From Faecalicatena orotica (GTDB lineage Bacteria > Bacillota > Clostridia > Lachnospirales > Lachnospiraceae): DNA of 64,000 nt. Location of the stretch: assembly GCF_003149245.1 (NCBI RefSeq), contig NZ_QGDL01000006.1, forward strand, positions 62,001 through 126,000. The letters are read 5' to 3'. The position numbers and the translations under genes were made by a program. Under the pieces are notes generated by a model. The model worked only from the letters and a program-made list of their open reading frames with translations, did no database searches and was not told the DNA's origin. Numbering within the stretch: position 1 is the first letter of the stretch; each line of letters starts with the position of its first letter. This document shows, piece after piece, positions 44,016-50,493 of this stretch.

Positions 44016-44291
44016 CTATACTGTAGGAAGGATTTTCTCAACATCATTGTGCGGTCTTGGGATTACGTGTGTTGCTACTAATTCGCCAAGTCTTCCTGCT
44101 GCGTCAGCTCCTGTTTCAACTGCTGCCTTAACAGCTCCAACATCTCCGCGTACCATAACTGTTACAAGTCCTGATCCGATCTTCTCTGTTCCTACTAATG
44201 TTACCTCAGCTGCTTTTGTCATTGCGTCTGCTGCTTCGATTGCTGCTGTAAGTCCTCTTGTTTCTACCATTCCTAATGCCTGCTGTGCCAT
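44016..44291 (-). CDS. Canonical BMC-H shell protein (PduA-like)
   Basis: A 91-residue hexamer-forming shell protein: [55 protein letters not shown]. The GSG pore loop is like that of PduA. It is nearly identical in sequence to the BMC domain encoded at 43113-43391, indicating a recent duplication. AGGAGG lies upstream of the start. Expected to be a main facet protein. Confidence 0.95.
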   Translation of the reverse strand: MAQQALGMVETRGLTAAIEAADAMTKAAEVTLVGTEKIGSGLVTVMVRGDVGAVKAAVETGADAAGRLGELVATHVIPRPHNDVEKILPTV

Positions 44292-44304
44292 TTTATATTT
44301 CCTC

Positions 44305-44649
44305 CTAAACTTCTTCTATATAGATTTTATTGGGTTTCCCTTTATCTAAACCGCTTAGTTTCAGCATCTTCTCTGTATCCTCTGTCGGTCTTGCAATTTC
44401 ATATTCGTTCACAACTCCAGCAAGCTGTTCTGCCCTTGCTCTCGCTGCTTCCAATGCGGCCTGCACATCGGATACACTTCCACGAAACTTAACCATGACA
44501 ATCAGTGGAACAGGTAATTCATCCGCATTCGCCGGTTTATTCTTATCAAAGGTTTCGAGCGTTACATTGCCTGCCTTACAACCGGCATCTGCCGCCGCAT
44601 AAGCTGTTGCCAGCCCGAATACCTCTAACATGCCTACTGCTTCTCCCAT
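44305..44649 (-). CDS. BMC-H-like shell protein with insertion, 114 aa
   Basis: BMC-domain protein with [20 protein letters not shown] and [20 protein letters not shown], ending in [15 protein letters not shown] plus about 14 extra C-terminal residues. An insertion ([15 protein letters not shown], about residues 35-49) sits between strands near the pore, where canonical BMC-H has TEKIG. The pore is therefore probably blocked or reshaped. GAAGGAG precedes the start. First of the four consecutive shell genes. Confidence 0.9.
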   Translation of the reverse strand: MGEAVGMLEVFGLATAYAAADAGCKAGNVTLETFDKNKPANADELPVPLIVMVKFRGSVSDVQAALEAARARAEQLAGVVNEYEIARPTEDTEKMLKLSGLDKGKPNKIYIEEV

Positions 44650-44675
44650 ATTAATTCTCCTTCTTGGGACAATTG

Positions 44676-45887
44676 CTATTTATTCACAATAGCAATCTTC
44701 AGACCTTCCATCTTCAGGTTTGTCTGATGAGCTTCGTTAATCTGATCCAGTGGGAACTCATGTGTAATGAGGTCATCCATCGGAAGGCCGATTCCTTTTG
44801 CTCTCTTTAAGAAATCAAATGTTGTAGCGTAATCCCTTAAAGTATATACCCATGAACCAACCAGTGTGATTTCTTTAGAGCACAGGTCAAAGTGCGGGTT
44901 GATTGTTGCATCTCCCCCGTTGATGAAGAATCCTAATTCGCAAAGTCCGCCGCCGTTTCTGATGAACTTATAGATATTAGCATGTGCAGCCGGTGAACCT
45001 GTACACTGGAATGCAAAGTCTGCCGGATGTCCGTCAAATGCAGCCTTCACACCATCTGCCAGAGCTTCGATGCCCTTGAAATCCTTGAAGTTTACAGATC
45101 TCTCTGCGCCCATTCTCTTAGCAAAATCAAGTCTCTTCTGCTCGCCGTCAACTGCTACGATATTCTCGATCCCCATTGTACGCAGTACTGCGATACAGAT
45201 CAGACCGATCGGTCCGCATCCCTGTACAACTACTCTGCTGTTAAATCTTAAGATTCCTGTTGTCTTTGCCCTCTCCACTGCGTGGATCAGAACTGCACAA
45301 GGCTCGATCAGGATTCTGGATTTCAGGTCAAGGTCGCTAACGTTGAATACGGTTGAGCCTTCACGGATCAGTATGTAATCTGAGAACCATCCGTTCAGAT
45401 GAATGTCATCATCCGGAAGAAGTCCATATACATCAGCTCCGCCTACGTTCTGTTTGTTCAGGTCATACATTGTGATATCCGGATCATCTTTGAAGATCAT
45501 ACAGGTAACAACCTTATCTCCGACCTTCAGTTCTTTCCCGGCGCTGTCAGCCTTTACATTCTTACCCATCTTAACGATCTCTCCGGTTCCTTCGTGTCCA
45601 AGTACAACCGGAATCAGGCTGAACGGGTCTCTCTTGAATTCGTGGGCGTCAGTACCACATACGCCGCATCCTTCTACCTTAACAAGAATGTCTCCGTCAC
45701 CGACTTCCGGGATCGGATATTCCTTGATGTCATAGTGCTCTAAAGCTGTCAGCATAGCTACGCGGGCAGTTTTTGGTATTGCACCTGCCGGTGCTGTTGT
45801 ATTTGCAGCAGGAGCAGCTTTTTTGTCCAGCATACTTTCCAGTACCTGTTTTACAACTGCTTCTACATTTGCAGAATTCATTTCCAT
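44676..45887 (-). CDS. Encapsulated Zn-dependent alcohol dehydrogenase
   Basis: Medium-chain dehydrogenase of 403 residues with an N-terminal encapsulation peptide (NSANVEAVVKQVLESMLDKK) and an Ala/Pro-rich linker to about residue 38. Catalytic-domain motifs: VEGCGVCGTDAHEFKR, VLGHEGTGEIVKMG, LIEPCAVLIHAVERA; Rossmann VVVQGCGPIGLICIAVL. The four-Cys structural zinc loop is replaced by MIFKDDPDITMYDLNKQ. ATG 45887 has AGGAGG seven bases upstream. Its likely job is reduction of lactaldehyde to 1,2-propanediol within the compartment, which would link the aldolase to the GRE; an alternative is propanal reduction alongside PduQ. Confidence 0.88.
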   Translation of the reverse strand: MEMNSANVEAVVKQVLESMLDKKAAPAANTTAPAGAIPKTARVAMLTALEHYDIKEYPIPEVGDGDILVKVEGCGVCGTDAHEFKRDPFSLIPVVLGHEGTGEIVKMGKNVKADSAGKELKVGDKVVTCMIFKDDPDITMYDLNKQNVGGADVYGLLPDDDIHLNGWFSDYILIREGSTVFNVSDLDLKSRILIEPCAVLIHAVERAKTTGILRFNSRVVVQGCGPIGLICIAVLRTMGIENIVAVDGEQKRLDFAKRMGAERSVNFKDFKGIEALADGVKAAFDGHPADFAFQCTGSPAAHANIYKFIRNGGGLCELGFFINGGDATINPHFDLCSKEITLVGSWVYTLRDYATTFDFLKRAKGIGLPMDDLITHEFPLDQINEAHQTNLKMEGLKIAIVNK

Positions 45888-45921
45888 TTTATTTCCTCCT
45901 GTATTAGACAATCACCTTATT

Positions 45922-47310
45922 TTAACGTATGCACAGACTGTCTGTCATTACGCAGCGTCTTCTTTTTGTGAATGAACTTGCACTCGTAAGGCCTTCACCG
46001 GTTCTGCTGGCAATTGTGAATGTGCAGAAGCCTTCGCCCCCAAATCCGATTGCCGCATAGGACGGTCCGTTCTTTACAAGAATTGCTGTGTCAATCGCCT
46101 TTGCATACTTTGTGATGTTGTCAATGTTCTTTGAATGGATATGCGCAGAGTGTCTGTTGCCGTGCTCAAGCCATACAGACTGTTCAACAGCATCGTCAAA
46201 ATCTTTCGCTCTCACAACACCCAGAATCGGCATCATCAGTTCTGTAGCAATCAGTGGGTGTTCCTTCGGACCTTCAAATGTAATACATCTGATGTTGTCC
46301 GGAACTGTTACACCGATCATACCAAGGAGTGTCTTTGCATCTCTTCCTACACATTTTCTGTTCAGTCTGCCGTCTTTCATAACAACTGCAGTGAGTGCAT
46401 CCTGTTCTTCTTTGGAAGCCAGATAGCATCCCTGCTCAGATACCATGTAGTGCATCAGTTCATCTGCGATAGAATCTACAGCAACAATCTCCTTCTCAGC
46501 GATACATGGAAGGTTGTTATCAAATGTACAGCCATTCACGATGTCTTCTGCTGCCTTGCGGATATCTGCTGTCTCGTCTACAAGTGCCGGAGGATTTCCT
46601 GCCCCTGCGCCGATTCCTCTTTTACCTGATGAAAGAACCGCTGTTACAACTCCCGGTCCTCCTGTTGCAGCAATCAGGTGTATATCCTTGTGTTTCATCA
46701 TGATATTGCTGGAATCCAGCGTCGGTTTCTGAACGGTGCAGGCGATGTTGTCAGGTCCGCCTGCTTCGATAGAAGCCTCGTTAATCATGTTGATTGCATA
46801 GATAGAAGTCTTGATTGCTCCCGGATGCGGATTAAATACGACTGTATTGCCTCCGGCTAACATACCGATTGTATTGCAAAGAACAGTCTCACTCGGGTTC
46901 GTACATGGTGTAATTGCTCCGATTACGCCAAACGGTCCCATTTCAATGAGAGTCAGTCCTCTGTCCCCTGACCATGCAGTTGTTGTGATATCTTCCGTTC
47001 CCGGTGTCTTCTCAGCAACTAACTGGTGCTTCAGGATTTTATGTCCGACATTTCCCATGCCAGTCTCCTCAACACCCATGCGTGCAAGAATCTCAGCATT
47101 CTCTACTGTCTTCTTCCTAATATTTGAAATTATCTTCTCTCTGCCGTCCATAGACATCTTGCCGACAATCTTCTGTGCTTTTTTAGCCGCTTCAATTGCC
47201 TCGTTCATGTCAGCAAATACGCCGTGGCTTCCTGTTACATCAGAAGCGATCTGCATCTTTGCCATAACTTCCTGAACAATGTCCTGGACCATCTGTTCAT
47301 TTACAGACAC
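45922..47310 (-). CDS. pduP: CoA-acylating propionaldehyde dehydrogenase PduP
   Basis: Oxidises propionaldehyde with NAD+ and CoA to propionyl-CoA. 462 residues. The N-terminal encapsulation peptide is VNEQMVQDIVQEVMAKMQ. Catalytic domain: MGPFGVIGAITPCTNPSETV, HLIAATGGPGVVTAVL, AGAGNPPALVDETADI, and the nucleophilic Cys in FDNNLPCIAEKEIV. The start is GTG at 47310 with AAGGAGG seven bases upstream. It is placed between the PduO-C-like gene and the Zn-dehydrogenase. Confidence 0.96.
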   Translation of the reverse strand: MSVNEQMVQDIVQEVMAKMQIASDVTGSHGVFADMNEAIEAAKKAQKIVGKMSMDGREKIISNIRKKTVENAEILARMGVEETGMGNVGHKILKHQLVAEKTPGTEDITTTAWSGDRGLTLIEMGPFGVIGAITPCTNPSETVLCNTIGMLAGGNTVVFNPHPGAIKTSIYAINMINEASIEAGGPDNIACTVQKPTLDSSNIMMKHKDIHLIAATGGPGVVTAVLSSGKRGIGAGAGNPPALVDETADIRKAAEDIVNGCTFDNNLPCIAEKEIVAVDSIADELMHYMVSEQGCYLASKEEQDALTAVVMKDGRLNRKCVGRDAKTLLGMIGVTVPDNIRCITFEGPKEHPLIATELMMPILGVVRAKDFDDAVEQSVWLEHGNRHSAHIHSKNIDNITKYAKAIDTAILVKNGPSYAAIGFGGEGFCTFTIASRTGEGLTSASSFTKRRRCVMTDSLCIR

Positions 47311-47337
47311 GCTAATACCTCCTTATTTCTTCCTGCA

Positions 47338-47859
47338 TTAGACTTCATACATCTGGCTGAAAACCTCTTTGCCATAAGCCGCAATTGCGGTATCCTGTTC
47401 GGCTGTACCGCCGCTCACGCCTAATGCTCCGATTATTTTCCCGCCCGCTTCCAACGGTTCTCCGCCTCCGAATATTACGATCTTACCTTCATTCGTAAAC
47501 TGGATGCCGTATAAAGGCTGTCCCGGCTGGCTTAAGTGGCTAAGCTCTTCCGTCGACATCTTGAGGCTTGCTGAAGTAAATGTCTTATTAATTGCAATAT
47601 CAAAACTTGCTATGTAGGCGTCATCCATGCACTGCACGGCAACAGGCCTTCCTGCCTGGTCGGAAACCGCGATTACCACGTTTACTCCCATACTGGCGGC
47701 TTTTTCTTTTACCTTTTCGATTAAGGTATTCGCTGCCTGTAATGTCATCTTATGCTTCTTGCATGTACAGACATGTCCGGCCGCATGGTGATGTGCGCCA
47801 TTATCTTTCATCTGATCCAGTACCGCTTTCACGGCATTGGTAATATCCTGTTCATTCAT
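47338..47859 (-). CDS. PduO C-terminal/HbpS-like protein with encapsulation tag
   Basis: A 173-residue protein. Residues 1-18 (MNEQDITNAVKAVLDQMK) resemble an encapsulation peptide. Residues 21-38 are a His/Cys-rich linker (GAHHHAAGHVCTCKKHK). The remainder is the haem-degrading/PduO-C fold (PF03928-type): VVIAVSDQAGRPVAVQCMDD, GIQFTNEGKIVIFGGGEPL and GALGVSGGTAEQD. The cobalamin adenosyltransferase domain of full PduO is absent, in keeping with a B12-free pathway. The function of this domain in GRE compartments is unknown. Confidence 0.87.
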   Translation of the reverse strand: MNEQDITNAVKAVLDQMKDNGAHHHAAGHVCTCKKHKMTLQAANTLIEKVKEKAASMGVNVVIAVSDQAGRPVAVQCMDDAYIASFDIAINKTFTSASLKMSTEELSHLSQPGQPLYGIQFTNEGKIVIFGGGEPLEAGGKIIGALGVSGGTAEQDTAIAAYGKEVFSQMYEV

Positions 47860-47900
47860 AGCAGTCCCCTATTATTTCGATCAACGCCTGGTATTCGAAA

Positions 47901-48710
47901 TTACAGTCCCAGCTGATCCATTACTTTCTTTGTGATAGATGCAACTAAGTCAGCATCTGCCGTAGCAGCTTCCGGTGCAGCAGCGCCGCATGATCCGCCG
48001 CAGCTGTGGCAGCTTGGCTTGCCTGCTTTTGCATTCGGGCATACATTTGCCGGGTGTTTTCCAGGAAGTCCCATCTGTCTTCTGATTTCGTATAACTTGT
48101 CCATCTGTTCTTTGTTGAATTCCTGTGGTTCGCCGAGCATCTTTGACTGATATAAGAGCTGTGCGTAGAACTCCAGGGATTCCATCTTATGATATGCACT
48201 CAGCAGAGAATCTGAATAAGCAAGTGCTCCGTGATTCTCAAGCAGAACTGCATCAAAATACTGTAAGTGCTCAGATACAGCGTCCGGGATCTCCATTGTA
48301 GAAGGTGTACCATATTTAGCGATCGGAACACATCCCAGAGCGATTACAGCCTCAGGCATAATCGGCTGTGTCAGAGGAATGCCACAGATAGCAAATGTTG
48401 TAGCATACAGCGGATGGGCATGTACTACTGAATTAACGTCTGGTCTCTCCTGATAAACACGCATGTGCATCTTGATCTCAGATGAAGGTCTGAACCCTTT
48501 GTTTGCCTGAAGTACATTCCCTTTTGCGTCTACTTTACAGATATATTCCGGAGTCATAAATCCTTTGCTGACACCTGTAGGTGTGCATAAGAACTCATTG
48601 TCATTCAGTTTTACAGAGAAGTTACCATCATTAGCAGCAACCATACCGCGGTTGTACACTCTCTTACCGATTTCACACATTTCTTTTTTGATTTCGTATT
48701 CGTTTTGCAT
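47901..48710 (-). CDS. fucA: Class II L-fuculose/rhamnulose-1-P aldolase with encapsulation tag
   Basis: Zn-dependent aldolase that splits fuculose-1-P (probably also rhamnulose-1-P) to DHAP and L-lactaldehyde. 269 residues. Catalytic Glu in PSSEIKMHMRVYQ; zinc His in VVHAHPLYAT and LLENHGALAYSD; GNFSVKL and CTPTGVSKG bind the phosphate end. After about residue 215 comes a Cys-rich linker (CPNAKAGKPSCHSCGGSCG) and a C-terminal encapsulation helix (DLVASITKKVMDQLGL), so it is targeted to the BMC. AAGGAGG lies upstream. It is the first gene of the second BMC transcription unit and the only such aldolase in the window. Confidence 0.94.
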   Translation of the reverse strand: MQNEYEIKKEMCEIGKRVYNRGMVAANDGNFSVKLNDNEFLCTPTGVSKGFMTPEYICKVDAKGNVLQANKGFRPSSEIKMHMRVYQERPDVNSVVHAHPLYATTFAICGIPLTQPIMPEAVIALGCVPIAKYGTPSTMEIPDAVSEHLQYFDAVLLENHGALAYSDSLLSAYHKMESLEFYAQLLYQSKMLGEPQEFNKEQMDKLYEIRRQMGLPGKHPANVCPNAKAGKPSCHSCGGSCGAAAPEAATADADLVASITKKVMDQLGL

Positions 48711-48732
48711 CCTTTTTTCCTCCTTGGATTCT

Positions 48733-48754
48733 TAAAACAAAACTTTTTGTTTTA
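48733..48754. promoter_or_regulatory. Palindrome downstream of the fucA promoter, probable operator
   Basis: Perfect inverted repeat TAAAACAAAA-CT-TTTTGTTTTA, 17 bp downstream of the -10 element, in the untranslated leader of fucA. Position and symmetry suit a repressor such as the DeoR-type protein at 39269. It lacks GC in the stem, so a terminator is unlikely. Confidence 0.6.
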
Positions 48755-48770
48755 TGTTGTTTCTAACTCG

Positions 48771-48799
48771 ATATTACCACATAACCCCACAACAGTCAA
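48771..48799 (-). promoter_or_regulatory. Promoter of the fucA-pduQ transcription unit
   Basis: On the minus strand TTGACT (48794-48799), 17 bp, TAATAT (48771-48776), about 60 bp before the fucA ATG. The -35 hexamer is the same as at the GRE promoter. Confidence 0.75.
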
Positions 48800-48815
48800 C
48801 TTATTTCTGTGTTGG

Positions 48816-48829
48816 ATTTGTTGTTTTTA
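48816..48829. repeat. 14-bp motif shared with the GRE promoter region
   Basis: ATTTGTTGTTTTTA occurs here, 17 bp upstream of the fucA -35, and identically at 53249-53262 upstream of the GRE promoter. Shared only by these two BMC promoters as far as I can see; a candidate regulator site. Confidence 0.5.
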
Positions 48830-48848
48830 CGCAGTTTCCCCATCCTCT

Positions 48849-49301
48849 TTACGTTTCCCACGGAAGTACGTCACCGTCCTCCTTCAAATACTCCAGAATC
48901 TCGGGGATTCCTTCGTAATTTTTAGAGTCTACATAGAAGATCTTCTTACATCCGGTCAGCCTTAACCAGCGCTCTGCACGTGCTACATCTGCCTTCTTAT
49001 CGTGGATTTTTGTCACGATGCCGATCACCTCACGGTTACACATGGACGTACAGCAGGGCGGATATAGAGAGTACGGCTCAGTCGCGGATAATAACAATCC
49101 CACAACATCAGCCTCGTAAGAATACAGCGCAAGCGCATATCCGAGATGCTTTGTCTGGGCATATTCGCCGGGAGTATCTATAATAACATCGAAGTTATTT
49201 ACATATTGGGTCTTGTGATACTGGATTTTTTCACCCTTTAATGCCTGGGTCAGTGTGGTTTTCCCACACTCACTTCTGCCCATCAGTACAATTTTTTTCA
49301 T
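48849..49301 (-). CDS. pduV: PduV/EutP-like small GTPase
   Basis: A 150-residue Ras-like GTPase associated with Pdu and Eut compartments. P-loop at the N-terminus (MKKIVLMGRSECGKTTLTQA), switch II DTPGE, and IGIVTKIHDKKAD as the base-recognition region (TKxD-like). ATG 49301 follows the PduU-like stop by four bases with AAGGAC upstream. In Pdu systems this protein binds the shell exterior and affects compartment movement; its role here is assumed by family. Confidence 0.88.
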   Translation of the reverse strand: MKKIVLMGRSECGKTTLTQALKGEKIQYHKTQYVNNFDVIIDTPGEYAQTKHLGYALALYSYEADVVGLLLSATEPYSLYPPCCTSMCNREVIGIVTKIHDKKADVARAERWLRLTGCKKIFYVDSKNYEGIPEILEYLKEDGDVLPWET

Positions 49302-49305
49302 ATAT

Positions 49306-49668
49306 TTAAGTCCTTGTGATCTCACATACGGAGAATCCCATCTTATCCCTGACGTAATCCAGAACCGCACGGATAGATGCCTCCACCTCGGAAATCGTCC
49401 CTGTCACGATCAGTGTACCGCTGAAACGGTCCACAAAACCAAGCTCGATTCCCGCCGCCTTGGTCGCTATATCGGCTGCTATGATCGCAGTCTCGGCCGG
49501 GCTGATCGTCAGTACACCGATTGCAGACTTACTGTGCTCCACCCTTGGGTCGAGTCCCAGCTTCTCATATAATATGATATCCGGGCTTGCAATCAAATGG
49601 GCGATTGTAATCTCTTTACCGGGGACGAGTTCCTGTACAATTCGTTCCGGCATTTGTTCATGATTCAT
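49306..49668 (-). CDS. pduU: Circularly permuted BMC-H protein (PduU/EutS-like)
   Basis: A 120-residue shell protein with the permuted BMC fold: an N-terminal segment (RIVQELVPGKEITIAHLIAS) precedes the core SAIGVLTISPAETAIIAADI and GFVDRFSGTLIVTGTISEVE. PduU/EutS hexamers carry an N-terminal beta-barrel capping the pore. ATG 49668 has AGGAGG nine bases upstream; ATG 49674, overlapping the activase stop, is only three bases away from it. Third gene of the GRE transcription unit. Confidence 0.9.
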   Translation of the reverse strand: MNHEQMPERIVQELVPGKEITIAHLIASPDIILYEKLGLDPRVEHSKSAIGVLTISPAETAIIAADIATKAAGIELGFVDRFSGTLIVTGTISEVEASIRAVLDYVRDKMGFSVCEITRT

Positions 49669-49673
49669 TTCCA

Positions 49674-50468
49674 TTAACCTCCTATCTGACATTCCACTCC
49701 CGACGCCTTAACAGCAGCATCAAGCAGCATCTCCATCTTTTCGTTGGAGGGCGGTTCCACGTTTCCCATCAGATACCGTCTTCCAAGACCTTCATATTTA
49801 TCCTGGCCAAGCCTGTGGTACGGCAGCAGATGCAGCCGCTTTACAGTTCCCAGAGCCTTTGTATACTCTGCAATATCTCTGATTTTCTCCACAGTATCAT
49901 TGAACCCCGGTATAACCGGAACGCGGATACTGAGTTCTGTCATGCCGGATCTGGCAATACGCATCGCATTCTCCAGCATTAATTCATTTGAATGTCCGGT
50001 GAATTCCTTGTGTTTAGCCGGGTTCATATGTTTGATATCCAGAAGGTACTGGTCTAAATATGGAAGGATTCTTTCTATAATGGAGTAGTCCGCATACCCC
50101 ATGCTCTCCAGCGCAGTGCTGATACCTGCCTCGTTCGCCGCTCTTAACAGGGCTTCGGCAAATTCCGGCTGGCACAGGCTTTCACCACCTGACAGGGTGA
50201 GTCCGCCTCCGGTCCTGCGGTAATACGTCCGGTCCCTCTCCACGGTCTCCATGACTTCGGCGACTGTAACATCTCTTCCTATCGTCTTTTTCTCTCCCTG
50301 CACAAGCATGGTCTCAATCTCAAACCTCTGAGATTCCGGATTACAGCACCAGCGGCACCTTAAGACGCAGCCTTTCAGGAAAACAATAGTACGGATTCCG
50401 TTGCCGTCGTGGATGGAGTATCTCTGTATGTCAAAGATACGGCCCTTTGTCTTTAAATAATCATCCAT
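49674..50468 (-). CDS. Glycyl-radical enzyme activase (radical SAM), short form
   Basis: Generates the glycyl radical on the adjacent dehydratase using S-adenosylmethionine. 264 residues from ATG 50468. The radical-SAM motif is GCVLRCRWCCNPES (CxxxCxxC), followed by GGGLTLSGGESLCQPEF and LLDIKHMNPAKH. The two ferredoxin-like [4Fe-4S] motifs normally inserted between the SAM cysteines and GGG in glycerol-dehydratase-type activases are missing, so the length is closer to pyruvate formate-lyase activase. It lies 26 bp after the GRE stop. Confidence 0.92.
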   Translation of the reverse strand: MDDYLKTKGRIFDIQRYSIHDGNGIRTIVFLKGCVLRCRWCCNPESQRFEIETMLVQGEKKTIGRDVTVAEVMETVERDRTYYRRTGGGLTLSGGESLCQPEFAEALLRAANEAGISTALESMGYADYSIIERILPYLDQYLLDIKHMNPAKHKEFTGHSNELMLENAMRIARSGMTELSIRVPVIPGFNDTVEKIRDIAEYTKALGTVKRLHLLPYHRLGQDKYEGLGRRYLMGNVEPPSNEKMEMLLDAAVKASGVECQIGG

Positions 50469-50493
50469 GCTGCTTTTCCCTTTCTGTTTCCTG

